DNA from: Pseudomonas arsenicoxydans
GTDB lineage: Bacteria > Pseudomonadota > Gammaproteobacteria > Pseudomonadales > Pseudomonadaceae
Assembly: GCF_006438915.1 (NCBI RefSeq)
Contig: NZ_RCZE01000017.1
Location: 1-64,000 of the forward strand
DNA: 64,000 nt
Direction of reading: 5' to 3'
This document shows positions 1-8,259 of this stretch, one piece after another (position 1 is the first letter of the stretch; each line of letters opens with the position of its first letter). The notes beneath the pieces are model-generated. The model saw only the letters and a list, made by a program, of their open reading frames with translations, was not told the DNA's origin and did no database searches. Made by a program: the position numbers and the translations under genes.

Positions 1-1
1 G

Positions 2-190
2 CGTCGCGCGATGTACATGGCCTGTTGGGTGGTGATCCGGCGACAGCCTGAGTTCAAGGCTCGGTATCAAGCATTACGCCAGAAAGGTAAATGCGCCAAA
101 GTAGCGCTGATCGCCTGCATGCGAGTGTTGTTGATACGGCTGAATGCCATGATTCGAGAGAAAACTGAGTGGCGAGAACAGGCAGCCTAA
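2..190 (+). pseudogene. IS110-family transposase, C-terminal remnant (cut by window edge)
   Basis: The frame is open from base 2 to a TAA at 188-190 and encodes about 62 residues. The pattern (MYMACWVVIRRQP, then KCAKVALIACMRVLLIRLNAMI, ending in a basic tail) matches the conserved C-terminal end of IS110/IS1111 transposases, where the P-x-x-K-x-A-L-x-A-C-M-R-x-L-L block is typical. The catalytic DEDD and serine regions would lie to the left, outside the window, so I cannot tell an intact element from a fragment. A short inverted repeat follows the stop at 182-199. Family call is confident; status (intact or decayed) is unknown. Confidence 0.75.
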
Positions 191-199
191 ACAGGCTGC
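182..199 (+). terminator. Small hairpin overlapping the transposase stop codon
   Basis: GCAGCCT (182-188) and AGGCTGC (193-199) form a perfect 7-bp stem with a 4-base loop containing the TAA, followed by GTGTTTT. It may end transposase transcription, but the T tract is short, so this is tentative. Confidence 0.35.
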
Positions 200-232
200 G
201 TGTTTTGTAAGGAATTTGCATGGCCTGGAGCC

Positions 233-295
233 GTGGGAGTTCAGCTGTCTTCCGATAAGCCTTAAAAATAAAGTCATCAAGACAGTTGCTCCCAC
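233..295. repeat. Imperfect long inverted repeat between IS remnant and DUF3392 gene
   Basis: GTGGGAG at 233-239 pairs with CTCCCAC at 289-295, and CTGTCTT (245-251) pairs with AAGACAG (279-285). The outer arms share the GTGGGAG/CTCCCAC edge of the local REP family, but the inside is unlike the other copies. It could be an IS end, a diverged REPIN or a terminator for the flanking genes. Confidence 0.45.
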
Positions 296-320
296 ATTCG
301 TTTTGTGGTGTGTTCGAAAT

Positions 321-644
321 TTAGCGGCGGTCGGCGACTACGCCAATCAGCACCAGCACCACCAACAACACCGGCGCCAGGCTGTAGTTGTTGAACTGGC
401 TCAGGCCGCGAACGACCCACGGCGTGGCGTAGATCAGCGCCGCGCCGCTGCCGACCATGCACAACAGGGCCATCAGCGGAACGCGCAGGGCGCCGGCAAT
501 GCTGCCCAGACGTTGCTCGACCCAGGTCTTGAAATCCGAACCGAACAGCACCAGCAGACAGCCCACCAAGGCCAGGGCGATTTCCGACAGGTTACTGCGG
601 CTCCATCGGGACACGGTGGCGAGCAGGTCGAGTATCAAATCCAT
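321..644 (-). CDS. DUF3392 family small membrane protein
   Basis: A 107-residue protein with about three hydrophobic stretches: residues 16-35, 50-70 and a strongly hydrophobic C-terminal helix ending in VVADRR. It resembles the DUF3392 family of gammaproteobacterial inner-membrane proteins, whose function is unknown. The ATG at 642-644 is preceded by a good AAGGGA ribosome-binding site. It lies 22 bp downstream of hemW on the same strand and is probably the last gene of the metX-metW-rdgB-hemW transcript. No catalytic residues are visible. Confidence 0.7.
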   Translation of the reverse strand: MDLILDLLATVSRWSRSNLSEIALALVGCLLVLFGSDFKTWVEQRLGSIAGALRVPLMALLCMVGSGAALIYATPWVVRGLSQFNNYSLAPVLLVVLVLIGVVADRR

Positions 645-666
645 TCGTTTTCCCTTAAGGCTGAAA

Positions 667-1872
667 TCAGCTCAGAAATGTCTGCAGCAAGTCATTGAGA
701 AACAGCTGTCCGCGCTCGGTGGCCGCCAGACGTGACGGTTCGACCTGCAACAAGCCACTTTGTTCGGCTTCACGGCGGTGTTCGGCGAGGCTTTCCAGGG
801 TCATCCCGGTGCGCTCCGGGTACAGCCGCGATTCGACGCCCTCGGTCAGGCGCAGCGCGTTCATCAGGAACTCGAACGGCATCTCATCGTTGGTCAGCGC
901 TTTCTCTCCGGCCTTGAAGCTTTTCGCCGGGTTGAGGTAGTCCTTGGGCAAGCGGGTCTTCCAGGTGCGCACGATGCGACCGTCCGGATGGCTGAGCTTG
1001 CCGTGGGCGCCAGCGCCGATGCCGATGAAGTCGCCGAAGCTCCAGTAATTGAGGTTATGCCGCGCCGGGCGACCCGGTTGCGCGTAAGCCGAGACTTCGT
1101 ATTGCGCGTAACCGTGTTCGGCGAGCAGCGCCTGACCCGCTTCCTGAATGTCCCACAACGTGTCGTCTTCCGGCAGCGTCGGCGGCTGGTTCCAGAACAC
1201 CGTGTTCGGCTCCAGCGTCAGCTGATACCAGGACAGGTGCGTCGGTTTCAGGGCGATGGCTGTACGCAGGTCGTTCAGGGCATCTTCCAGCGATTGATCG
1301 GGCAAGCCGTGCATCAAGTCCAGGTTGAAGTTATCGAACCCGGCCTGACGCGCCATGCCGGCGGCACGCACCGCTTCGTCACCGTTGTGAATCCGTCCCA
1401 GCGCCTTGAGTTTCTCTTCCTGAAAACTCTGGATGCCAATCGACAGGCGATTGATGCCCAGTTTCCGGTACGCCACGAACTTGTCTTGCTCGAACGTCCC
1501 CGGGTTGGCTTCCAGGGTGATTTCGATGTCGCTGGCAAACGGAATCCGTTGTTCGACGCCTTTGAGCAAACGGCCCAAGGCCTCGGCGCTGAACAGGCTA
1601 GGCGTGCCGCCGCCAAAGAAGATCGAGCTCAGCTCACGGCCGTACACCGCGTGCAGGTCCTGATCGAGGTCGGCCAGTAAGGCGTCGACATACTCTTCTT
1701 CCGGCAGCACCGGGCTGGCGGTGTGGGAGTTGAAGTCGCAATAAGGGCATTTGCGCACACACCACGGAATGTGGACGTACAGCGCCAAGGGCGGCAGCAC
1801 TGGCAGTGCCGCCCGTGGCGATTGGGCGTCGCCGCCGTAGATCAGCGGTGACGCGGATGAGTCGTGGGTCAT
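667..1872 (-). CDS. hemW: HemW, radical SAM heme chaperone
   Basis: A 401-residue radical SAM protein. The Fe-S motif CxxxCxxC is at residues 38-45 (CVRKCPYC), within the YVHIPWC context of the HemN/HemW family. The GGGTPS and EANPGT blocks follow, and the HemN-type C-terminal domain is present. Members of this length are now regarded as HemW, which binds heme and delivers it to respiratory enzymes, rather than as true oxygen-independent coproporphyrinogen oxidase. The frame extends 31 codons further upstream, but the ATG at 1872 overlaps the rdgB stop in an ATGA arrangement, which is the natural coupled start. Confidence 0.9.
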   Translation of the reverse strand: MTHDSSASPLIYGGDAQSPRAALPVLPPLALYVHIPWCVRKCPYCDFNSHTASPVLPEEEYVDALLADLDQDLHAVYGRELSSIFFGGGTPSLFSAEALGRLLKGVEQRIPFASDIEITLEANPGTFEQDKFVAYRKLGINRLSIGIQSFQEEKLKALGRIHNGDEAVRAAGMARQAGFDNFNLDLMHGLPDQSLEDALNDLRTAIALKPTHLSWYQLTLEPNTVFWNQPPTLPEDDTLWDIQEAGQALLAEHGYAQYEVSAYAQPGRPARHNLNYWSFGDFIGIGAGAHGKLSHPDGRIVRTWKTRLPKDYLNPAKSFKAGEKALTNDEMPFEFLMNALRLTEGVESRLYPERTGMTLESLAEHRREAEQSGLLQVEPSRLAATERGQLFLNDLLQTFLS

Positions 1873-2465
1873 TTCAGTCCCAGACGCTGGCGCAGCAGAT
1901 CCATTGCACGGGCGCGGTGGCTGATCTGGTTCTTGTCGCTCGGGCTCAGCTCGGCGCTGGAGCATTCGCGCTCCGGGACCCAGAACAGCGGGTCATAACC
2001 GAAACCATGCTCGCCACTGGCGGCCGGCAGGATACGCCCGTGCCACAGGCCTTCGCAGAGGATCGGCAACGGATCATCGGCGTGGCGAACCAGCGCGAGG
2101 ACACACACGAACTGCGCGCCGCGCTCGGCTTGCGGCACGTCTTTCAAGACGTCGAGCAATTTGGCGTTGTTCGCCGCATCGCCCTTGCCGTCCGCATAAC
2201 GAGCCGAATAGATACCTGGCGCACCGCCGAGGAAATCCACCGCCAGCCCTGAATCGTCGGCCAGTGCCGGCAAACCGGAAATGCGTGCGGCGTTGCGGGC
2301 CTTGAGGATGGCGTTTTCGACGAACGACAGGCCGGTTTCTTCCGGCTCGACGCTGCTGAACTCGCCGATCGAGCGCAGTTGCACCGAGTCGCCGAGCATG
2401 GCCTGGAGTTCCTTGAGTTTGCCGGCGTTATGGCTGGCCAGTACGAGTTGCGTGAAGTTGATCAT
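1869..2465 (-). CDS. rdgB: RdgB/HAM1 dITP/XTP pyrophosphatase
   Basis: A 198-residue enzyme of the Ham1 family. It hydrolyses non-canonical purine nucleoside triphosphates (dITP, ITP, XTP) to monophosphates and keeps them out of DNA and RNA. The family signature SHNAGKLKEL is at residues 11-20, and the ALADDSGLAVDFL and HGFGYDPLF blocks that form the active site are intact. Its ATG overlaps the stop of the upstream DUF4426 gene, and its stop overlaps the hemW start, so translation of the three genes is probably coupled. Length is normal. Confidence 0.95.
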   Translation of the reverse strand: MINFTQLVLASHNAGKLKELQAMLGDSVQLRSIGEFSSVEPEETGLSFVENAILKARNAARISGLPALADDSGLAVDFLGGAPGIYSARYADGKGDAANNAKLLDVLKDVPQAERGAQFVCVLALVRHADDPLPILCEGLWHGRILPAASGEHGFGYDPLFWVPERECSSAELSPSDKNQISHRARAMDLLRQRLGLK

Positions 2466-2896
2466 TCGCCGGGGAAAAGCTCTTGGTTGAAATTGATGGT
2501 GTTGATTTTGTCACCGTTCTGCACCTTGATTTCGAAGGTGCGGATTTCCTGCTGGTCCACCGGGTATTGGGCGATGTAGTAAATCGCGCCCTGTTCGGTG
2601 ATTTGTTTGAAGTTCAACGGCACGGTCTGGCTGGTCAGGTCCTTGACCGAGCCGGACACTGAAGCCACTAACGGCTTGCCGTCCTTGATCACGGACACAT
2701 TAATCACGCCCTGATTCTTGCTGCGGATCAGCTCTGCCGCTTTGGCGATGTCCGGGGTCAGGTACGTGGAGTTGAAGGTGTTGTAGTGCACCGTCGTGTC
2801 GCCAAAGGTTTCCTGGCGTTCGCCCTTGATGGCATCAGCGGCCATGGCGGTGACGCTCAGGCAGGCAGTAAGTACAAACAGCGCTAGACGACCCAT
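2462..2896 (-). CDS. DUF4426 periplasmic protein
   Basis: A 144-residue protein with a clear signal peptide (MGRLALFVLTACLSVTAMAADA, cleavage expected after about residue 19). The mature part is beta-rich with no cysteines, consistent with the DUF4426 family found next to metW and rdgB in pseudomonads. Function is unknown. It lies 26 bp after metW, and its stop overlaps the rdgB start (ATGA), so it sits inside the metX-to-hemW operon. The ATG at 2896 follows an AAGGAG-like site. Confidence 0.75.
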   Translation of the reverse strand: MGRLALFVLTACLSVTAMAADAIKGERQETFGDTTVHYNTFNSTYLTPDIAKAAELIRSKNQGVINVSVIKDGKPLVASVSGSVKDLTSQTVPLNFKQITEQGAIYYIAQYPVDQQEIRTFEIKVQNGDKINTINFNQELFPGE

Positions 2897-2922
2897 GTTC
2901 GTTCTCCTTGGAATGTCGTGGC

Positions 2923-3543
2923 TCAGACCGCGACCTTGTGATCCTGCAGCCCGGGGCTGCTGACGCGGTAAATACCGATCTCACCTAACAGATTAGGCCA
3001 TAGCTTACTGGCCCACCCGTGCCGATGCTGTTGATCCACGGCAAGCCGATCAATGACCTTGGCTTCACGTTCGCGACACAACGCCTCAAAGTCTTCGAAA
3101 GTGCAGAAGTGGATGTTCGGCGTGTTGTACCAGGTGTACGGCAGAAACTCGGAAACCGGCATCCGCCCCTTGCTCGCCAGGTACCAGCGGCAGCGCCAGT
3201 GACCGAAGTTAGGGAAAGTGATGATGCACTGGCGACCGACGCGCAGCATTTCGTCGAGGATCTTGTCCGGGTAATGCACGGCTTGCAGCGCCTGGGTCAT
3301 GACCACGACGTCGAAGCTGTTACTGGCAAAATTGCCGAGGCCCTTGTCCAGGTCCTGCTCGATGACGTTGATGCCCTTGGCCACGCACTCGGCGATGTTG
3401 TCCGGGTCGTTTTCCAGGCCATAGCCGGTGACTTGCTTGTGGTCGCGCAGCCAGGTCAGCAGTTCGCCATCACCGCAGCCGAGGTCGAGCACGCGGCTGC
3501 CGGCGGGGATCCATTCCTGGATGATTTCCAGATCAGCTCTCAT
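2923..3543 (-). CDS. metW: MetW, methionine biosynthesis methyltransferase-fold protein
   Basis: A 206-residue Rossmann-fold protein with a SAM-binding glycine loop (VLDLGCGDGELL, about residues 18-29). MetW is the conserved partner of MetX in many proteobacteria and is needed for, or modulates, homoserine acylation; its own chemical reaction is not settled. It starts 7 bp after metX on the same strand, the usual metX-metW pair. The terminal part reads GIYRVSSPG and then a short variable tail. Length fits the family. Confidence 0.92.
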   Translation of the reverse strand: MRADLEIIQEWIPAGSRVLDLGCGDGELLTWLRDHKQVTGYGLENDPDNIAECVAKGINVIEQDLDKGLGNFASNSFDVVVMTQALQAVHYPDKILDEMLRVGRQCIITFPNFGHWRCRWYLASKGRMPVSEFLPYTWYNTPNIHFCTFEDFEALCREREAKVIDRLAVDQQHRHGWASKLWPNLLGEIGIYRVSSPGLQDHKVAV

Positions 3544-3550
3544 GGCTTTC

Positions 3551-4690
3551 TCACAACTTGATTCGGTTCATGTAGTTGCTGAACGCCTGCAGATAGCGCG
3601 GGATCGGAATCAGGAAGGCGTCGTGGCCTTGCGGAGCGTCGATCTCGAGGTAGCAGACGTCTTTCTTGGCCGCCATCAGCGCGTCCACCAGTTCGCGCGA
3701 GCGGGCAGGGGAGAAGCGCCAGTCTGTGGTGAAGGACATCACGCAGAACTTGGCCTGGGCATTGGCGAAGGTTTTCGCCAGGTCATCGTCGAAGTTCGCT
3801 GCCGGGTCGAAGTAATCCAGCGCCTTGGTCATCAGCAGATAGGTATTGGCGTCGAAACGTCCGGAGAACTCTTCACCCTGATAACGCAGGTAGCTTTCGA
3901 CCTGGAACTCGACGCTGTGGAAGTCGTAGTTGAGCTTCTCACTCTTCAGGCCGCGGCCGAATTTCTCGCCCATGGAGTCATCGGACAGGTAGGTGATGTG
4001 CCCGACCATCCGCGCCAGCATCAAGCCGCGCTTGGGAATTACGCCCGCTTCCTGGAACGAACCGCCGTGGAACTCGGGATCGGTGAGGATGGCCTGACGT
4101 GCCACTTCGTTGAAGGCGATGTTCTGTGCCGACAGCTTGGGCGCCGAGGCGATGGCCAGGCAATGACGAATGCGCTCCGGGTAGGTGATGCTCCATTGCA
4201 TCGCCTGCATGCCGCCGAGGCTGCCACCAATCACGGCCGCCCATTGGCTGACGCCGATGCGGTCGGCCAGACGCGCCTGGCTGTGCACCCAGTCTTCCAC
4301 GGTCAGCACCGGGAAATCGGCGCCAAACGGCTTGCCGGTCTCCGGATTGATGCTGCTCGGGCCAGTGGAGCCGTTGCAACCGCCGAGGTTGTTCAGGCTG
4401 ACGACGAAAAATTTGCGGGTGTCGATCGGTTTGCCGGGACCGATGCAGCTGTCCCACCAACCGGGTTTACGGTCGTCGGTGCTGTGAAAACCGGCAGCGT
4501 GATGATGACCGGACAACGCATGGCAAATCAGCACGGCGTTGCTCGCCGTGGCGTTCAGCGTGCCGTAGGTCTCGTAGATCAGGTCATAAGCTGGAAGCGA
4601 ACGCCCGCAGGCCAGGGCCAGGGGTTCGCTGAAGTGCGCCACTTGCGGCGTCACCAGACCAACAGAATCGGCGGGAAAGGCAGTTGGCAT
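3551..4690 (-). CDS. metX: MetX, homoserine O-acyltransferase (probably succinyl)
   Basis: A 379-residue alpha/beta-hydrolase that activates homoserine by O-acylation in methionine synthesis. The nucleophile elbow GGSLGG is at residues 155-160 (Ser157), and the C-terminal Asp/His pair is in the DAPQGHDAFL block. In Pseudomonas this family member is known to prefer succinyl-CoA (often called MetXS) despite the acetyltransferase annotation; I infer that from family knowledge, not from a residue test. metW follows after 7 bp. The upstream 193 bp hold a single REP, so this gene probably has its own promoter. Confidence 0.92.
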   Translation of the reverse strand: MPTAFPADSVGLVTPQVAHFSEPLALACGRSLPAYDLIYETYGTLNATASNAVLICHALSGHHHAAGFHSTDDRKPGWWDSCIGPGKPIDTRKFFVVSLNNLGGCNGSTGPSSINPETGKPFGADFPVLTVEDWVHSQARLADRIGVSQWAAVIGGSLGGMQAMQWSITYPERIRHCLAIASAPKLSAQNIAFNEVARQAILTDPEFHGGSFQEAGVIPKRGLMLARMVGHITYLSDDSMGEKFGRGLKSEKLNYDFHSVEFQVESYLRYQGEEFSGRFDANTYLLMTKALDYFDPAANFDDDLAKTFANAQAKFCVMSFTTDWRFSPARSRELVDALMAAKKDVCYLEIDAPQGHDAFLIPIPRYLQAFSNYMNRIKL

Positions 4691-4833
4691 CGACCCTGCT
4701 CTCGTTGAAATGAGGCGTAAGTCTAAAGACCGGTGGGGTTAGCGGCAAGCAAAGGGCTGAGCTGATTTTCCCTGTCAGACCGAGGCGCGGCCATCGCGGG
4801 CAAGCCACGCTCAGACAGGGGAACGCATTCCAA

Positions 4834-4857
4834 TGTGGGAGCGGGCTTGCTCGCGAA
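4834..4857. repeat. Single REP element (fluorescens type)
   Basis: One copy of the TGTGGGAGCGGGC...CTCGCGAA palindrome between metX and yggT. There is no inverted partner nearby, so this is a lone REP rather than a REPIN. Confidence 0.85.
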
Positions 4858-4883
4858 GAACGATGACGCGGTGAGCCTGCCGA

Positions 4884-5471
4884 TCAAATCAGGCCGAGCA
4901 GCCCCTGCGGCATGAAGGCAAAGTACGCCAGGCGCGGGATCAGCCAGCTTTGCAGCAACTGGATCACGATGAAGGCGAAGATCGGCGAAATGTCGAGACC
5001 GCCCAGATTCGGGATGATCTTACGGAACGGCGCGAGCACCGGTTCAGTAATCTGCGCGACCAGCTCGGCGCCCGGATTGTGGCTGCCCGGGGCGACCCAG
5101 GACAGGATCACGCTGATGATCATGGCGTAGAACAGGATGTTCAAAAACAGCGAGAACAGCGCAATCAGGGCCCATGGCACCAACAGCAACCAGTCGACCA
5201 TGAAGCCTTTGAGCGCGAGGATGACGGCGATCAGCAGCATCTGGATGATCAGCGCCAGCACCAGCGACGACATGTCGAGCCCGAACATGCTCGGGATCAC
5301 CCGGCGCAGTGGCTTGAGCAGCGGTTGTGTGGCTTTGACGATGAACTGGCAGAGCGGGTTGTAGAAGTTCGCCCGAACCAGTTGCAGGATGAAACGCATC
5401 AGTACGATCAGCAGGTACAGGCTGCCAAGGGTTTTAATGATGAAAATGGCAGCGTCATTGAGTCCGAGCAT
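4884..5471 (-). CDS. YggT family integral membrane protein
   Basis: A 195-residue protein made of two tandem YggT repeats, each with hydrophobic helices followed by the conserved amphipathic turn (PLLKPLRRVIP and PVLAPFRKIIP). About four membrane segments are expected. The family is linked by gene neighbourhood to yggS-proC and, in other bacteria, to division or osmotic phenotypes; no biochemical activity is established. It begins 24 bp after proC in the yggS-proC-yggT operon. The C-terminus (FMPQGLLGLI) is typical for Pseudomonas copies. Confidence 0.85.
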   Translation of the reverse strand: MLGLNDAAIFIIKTLGSLYLLIVLMRFILQLVRANFYNPLCQFIVKATQPLLKPLRRVIPSMFGLDMSSLVLALIIQMLLIAVILALKGFMVDWLLLVPWALIALFSLFLNILFYAMIISVILSWVAPGSHNPGAELVAQITEPVLAPFRKIIPNLGGLDISPIFAFIVIQLLQSWLIPRLAYFAFMPQGLLGLI

Positions 5472-5495
5472 CTTTGATTCCTTTGTAAGAGCTGA

Positions 5496-6314
5496 TTAGC
5501 GACCGAGTTGCTCAGCCATCTCGGCCGAGCGATGCGCGGCGGCGCCGAGTGCTGTTTCGACCAGGGCTTCGAAGCCACCGGCCTGGAATGACTTGATCGC
5601 AGCTTCCGTGGTGCCCGCAGGCGACGTTACACGACGACGCAGTTCGGCAGCATCGACATCGCTGGCAACCGCCATGTGTGCGGCGCCCAGTGCGGTTTGC
5701 AGGGTCAGTTGCGCGGCGATGTCTGCCGGCAGGCCGAGTTTCACGCCGGCGGCGGTCATGGCTTCGATCAGCAGGAAGAAGTACGCGGGGCCCGAGCCGG
5801 AAACGGCGGTGACCGCGTCCAGTTGCTGTTCTTCGTTCAGCCACAGGGCGATGCCCACGGCCGACAGCAGTTCTTGCGCTTGCTGGCGTTGATCGGCGTT
5901 CACTTCGGCGGTGGCATACAAGCCGCTCACGCCCTGACGCAGCAGCGCCGGGGTGTTGGGCATGCAGCGCACGATCGGCTGGGCGCCGAGCCAGTTGTTC
6001 ATGCTGGCGCAGGTGATGCCAGCGGCAATCGAGACCACCAGTTGATTTTGCTTCAGGCTCGGGCGAATCGCTTCGCATACGGTTTTCATCGCCTGGGGTT
6101 TGACCGCCAATACGACAACGTCGGCATCCCGGATAGCGTCGGCGTTGTCGGCGAAGACTTCGATACCGTGTTCGGCAGCCACCTTGGCGCGGGTTTCAGC
6201 ACCCGGATCGCTGGCGCGGATTTGCGAGGCGTCCAGACCTTTGGCGCGCAGGCCGCCGATCAGGCTGGCGGCCATGTTACCGGCACCGATAAAGGCAATA
6301 CGGGTTTTGCTCAT
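5496..6314 (-). CDS. proC: ProC, pyrroline-5-carboxylate reductase
   Basis: A 272-residue NAD(P)H-dependent reductase for the last step of proline synthesis. The N-terminal Rossmann motif is IAFIGAGNMAASLIGGL (residues 6-22). The family signature around SGSGPAYFFLLIEAM and the C-terminal helical dimerisation domain (RRRVTSPAGTTEAAI) are present. It starts 25 bp after yggS and precedes yggT. Length is standard. Confidence 0.95.
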   Translation of the reverse strand: MSKTRIAFIGAGNMAASLIGGLRAKGLDASQIRASDPGAETRAKVAAEHGIEVFADNADAIRDADVVVLAVKPQAMKTVCEAIRPSLKQNQLVVSIAAGITCASMNNWLGAQPIVRCMPNTPALLRQGVSGLYATAEVNADQRQQAQELLSAVGIALWLNEEQQLDAVTAVSGSGPAYFFLLIEAMTAAGVKLGLPADIAAQLTLQTALGAAHMAVASDVDAAELRRRVTSPAGTTEAAIKSFQAGGFEALVETALGAAAHRSAEMAEQLGR

Positions 6315-6339
6315 GTCAGGTCCTTAATAAAGAAAGTGG

Positions 6340-7026
6340 TCAAGGCTGGCTGTAGTCGCGGGCGCCGAACAGGGCCGTACCGATACGGACCCACGTAGCG
6401 CCTTGGGCGATGGCCGACTCGAGGTCATGGCTCATGCCCATGGAAAGCGTGTCGAGCGGCAGGTTCAGGCTGGCTTGCAGGCTTTGCACGGCAGCAAAAG
6501 CGGCATCCTGTTCAGCGCGATCATCCGTCGGCTCGGGAATCGCCATCAACCCGCGCAGATGAAGGCGCGGCAATTCGTTGATGGCCTTGGCCAGCGCTGG
6601 CAGGTCGGTCGGGGTGCAGCCGGATTTGCTGGCTTCACCGCTGACGTTGACCTGGATGCAGATGTTCAGGGGCGGCAGATCGGCAGGACGTTGTTCGGAC
6701 AGGCGTTGTGCGATTTTCAAACGATCCACGGAATGCACCCAGGCGAAGTGCTCGGCGATAGCGCGAGTCTTGTTCGATTGAATGGGGCCGATGAAGTGCC
6801 AGATCAAGGGCAGGTCGGCCAGTTCGAGCTGTTTGCCCAACGCCTCCTGCAGGTAGTTCTCGCCAAAGTCGTGCAGGCCGGCGGCATACGCTTCGCGCAG
6901 GGCTTCGGCGGGTTTGGTCTTGCTCACGGCCAGCAGCTGAACGCTGTGCTCATCGCGCTGGGCGGCCAGGGCGGCAGCACGGATGCGTGAACTAACCTGA
7001 GCAATGTTGTCTGCTATCGTGGACAT
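6340..7026 (-). CDS. YggS/PLPBP family pyridoxal-phosphate homeostasis protein
   Basis: A 228-residue TIM-barrel PLP-binding protein of the YggS/PROSC family. The PLP lysine lies in LLAVSKTKP (near residue 36), and the FGENYLQEA and SMGMSHDLESAI blocks that contact the cofactor are intact. Members have no known catalysis; they buffer free PLP and affect amino-acid pools. It heads the yggS-proC-yggT transcript and is divergent from pilT with only 57 bp between the starts, so the two promoters overlap. Confidence 0.92.
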   Translation of the reverse strand: MSTIADNIAQVSSRIRAAALAAQRDEHSVQLLAVSKTKPAEALREAYAAGLHDFGENYLQEALGKQLELADLPLIWHFIGPIQSNKTRAIAEHFAWVHSVDRLKIAQRLSEQRPADLPPLNICIQVNVSGEASKSGCTPTDLPALAKAINELPRLHLRGLMAIPEPTDDRAEQDAAFAAVQSLQASLNLPLDTLSMGMSHDLESAIAQGATWVRIGTALFGARDYSQP

Positions 7027-7083
7027 TCAATGTGCGCCAGCGGTCTGAAGGTTCGCGGCATTCTACTGGAATTGAGGGGCGCT

Positions 7084-8118
7084 ATGGATATCACTGAACT
7101 GCTGGCTTTCAGCGCTAAACAGGGCGCATCCGACCTGCACTTGTCCGCCGGACTGCCGCCGATGATCCGTGTCGACGGCGATGTGCGACGCATCAACCTG
7201 CCGGCCCTCGACCATAAACAGGTGCTGGCGCTGATCTACGACATCATGAACGACACCCAGCGGGTGGACTTCGAGAAACACCTGGAAACCGATTTTTCCT
7301 TTGAAGTGCCCGGTGTGGCGCGCTTCCGGGTCAATGCCTTTAACCAGAACCGTGGTGCAGGCGCCGTGTTCCGGACCATTCCGTCGAAGGTCCTGAGCAT
7401 GGACGACCTCGGCATGGGCGAGGTGTTTCGCAAAATTACCGACGCGCCGCGGGGGCTGGTGCTGGTGACGGGCCCGACCGGCTCCGGCAAGTCCACCACG
7501 TTGGCGGCGATGATCGATTACCTGAACAACCATCGCCATCACCACATCCTCACCATCGAAGACCCGATCGAGTTCGTCCACGAATCGCGCAAATGCCTGA
7601 TCAACCAGCGCGAAGTGCATCGTGATACGCGTAGCTTTGCGACTGCCCTGCGCTCGGCACTGAGGGAGGACCCGGACGTGATTTTGGTGGGGGAGATGCG
7701 CGATCTGGAAACCATTCGCCTGGCGCTGACCGCCGCCGAGACCGGGCATCTGGTGTTCGGCACGCTGCACACCACGTCAGCGGCGAAAACCATCGACCGG
7801 GTGGTGGATGTGTTTCCGGGGGATGAGAAATCGATGGTGCGTTCGATGCTGTCCGAGTCGTTGCTGGCAGTGGTGTCGCAGTCGCTGGTGAAGAAAATTG
7901 GAGGCGGGCGGATTGCGGCGCACGAGATCATGCTCGGCACGTCGGCGATTCGTAACCTGATCCGCGAAGACAAGGTCGCGCAGATGTACTCGTCGATTCA
8001 GACCGGTGGAAACCTGGGGATGCAGACGCTGGATATGTGTTTGAAGGACTTGGTGACCAAGGGCTTGATCAGCCGCGAGCATGCGCGGGAGAAGGCGCGG
8101 TCGCCGGATAACTTTTGA
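7084..8118 (+). CDS. pilT: PilT, type IV pilus retraction ATPase
   Basis: A 344-residue hexameric secretion-type ATPase that depolymerises type IV pili for twitching. Walker A GPTGSGKSTT, the Asp box, Walker B VGEMRDLETI and the His box GTLHTTSAAKTID are all present, with the PilT C-terminal signature AIRNLIREDK. The ATG at 7084 begins the family-typical MDITELLAFS and follows GAGGGG; an upstream in-frame extension to 7030 overlaps the divergent promoter and is unlikely. In P. aeruginosa pilU follows directly; here a repeat and an opposite-strand peptidase gene follow. Confidence 0.96.
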   Translation: MDITELLAFSAKQGASDLHLSAGLPPMIRVDGDVRRINLPALDHKQVLALIYDIMNDTQRVDFEKHLETDFSFEVPGVARFRVNAFNQNRGAGAVFRTIPSKVLSMDDLGMGEVFRKITDAPRGLVLVTGPTGSGKSTTLAAMIDYLNNHRHHHILTIEDPIEFVHESRKCLINQREVHRDTRSFATALRSALREDPDVILVGEMRDLETIRLALTAAETGHLVFGTLHTTSAAKTIDRVVDVFPGDEKSMVRSMLSESLLAVVSQSLVKKIGGGRIAAHEIMLGTSAIRNLIREDKVAQMYSSIQTGGNLGMQTLDMCLKDLVTKGLISREHAREKARSPDNF

Positions 8119-8136
8119 GGATTGGAATGCAGCCTT

Positions 8137-8230
8137 GTGGCGAGGGGGCTTGCCCCCGTTGGAGTGCGAAGCAGCCCCAAAAAATCGGGAGCGCTGCGCA
8201 CTCCAGCGGGAGCAAGCTCCCTCGCCACAG
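8137..8230. repeat. Long palindromic repeat, TGTGGCGAGGG class
   Basis: Starts TGTGGCGAGGGGGCTTG and ends with its complement CTCCCTCGCCACAG, with nested inner palindromes (AGTGCGAAGCAGC and GCGCTGCGCACT). This second intergenic repeat class recurs at 13656, 25941, 37908 and 55106. Here it sits between the convergent pilT and NlpC/P60 genes and could act as a bidirectional terminator. Confidence 0.8.
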
Positions 8231-8259
8231 ATGCCCGCTTTCAGGTGGGCAGTGTCGGA

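Noticed and set aside
4691..4883. SAM or other riboswitch upstream of metX
   Set aside because: The region holds one REP and no recognisable conserved helices.
7030..7083. Longer N-terminus for PilT
   Set aside because: The 18 extra codons lie in the divergent promoter with yggS, and the family start is MDITELL at 7084.
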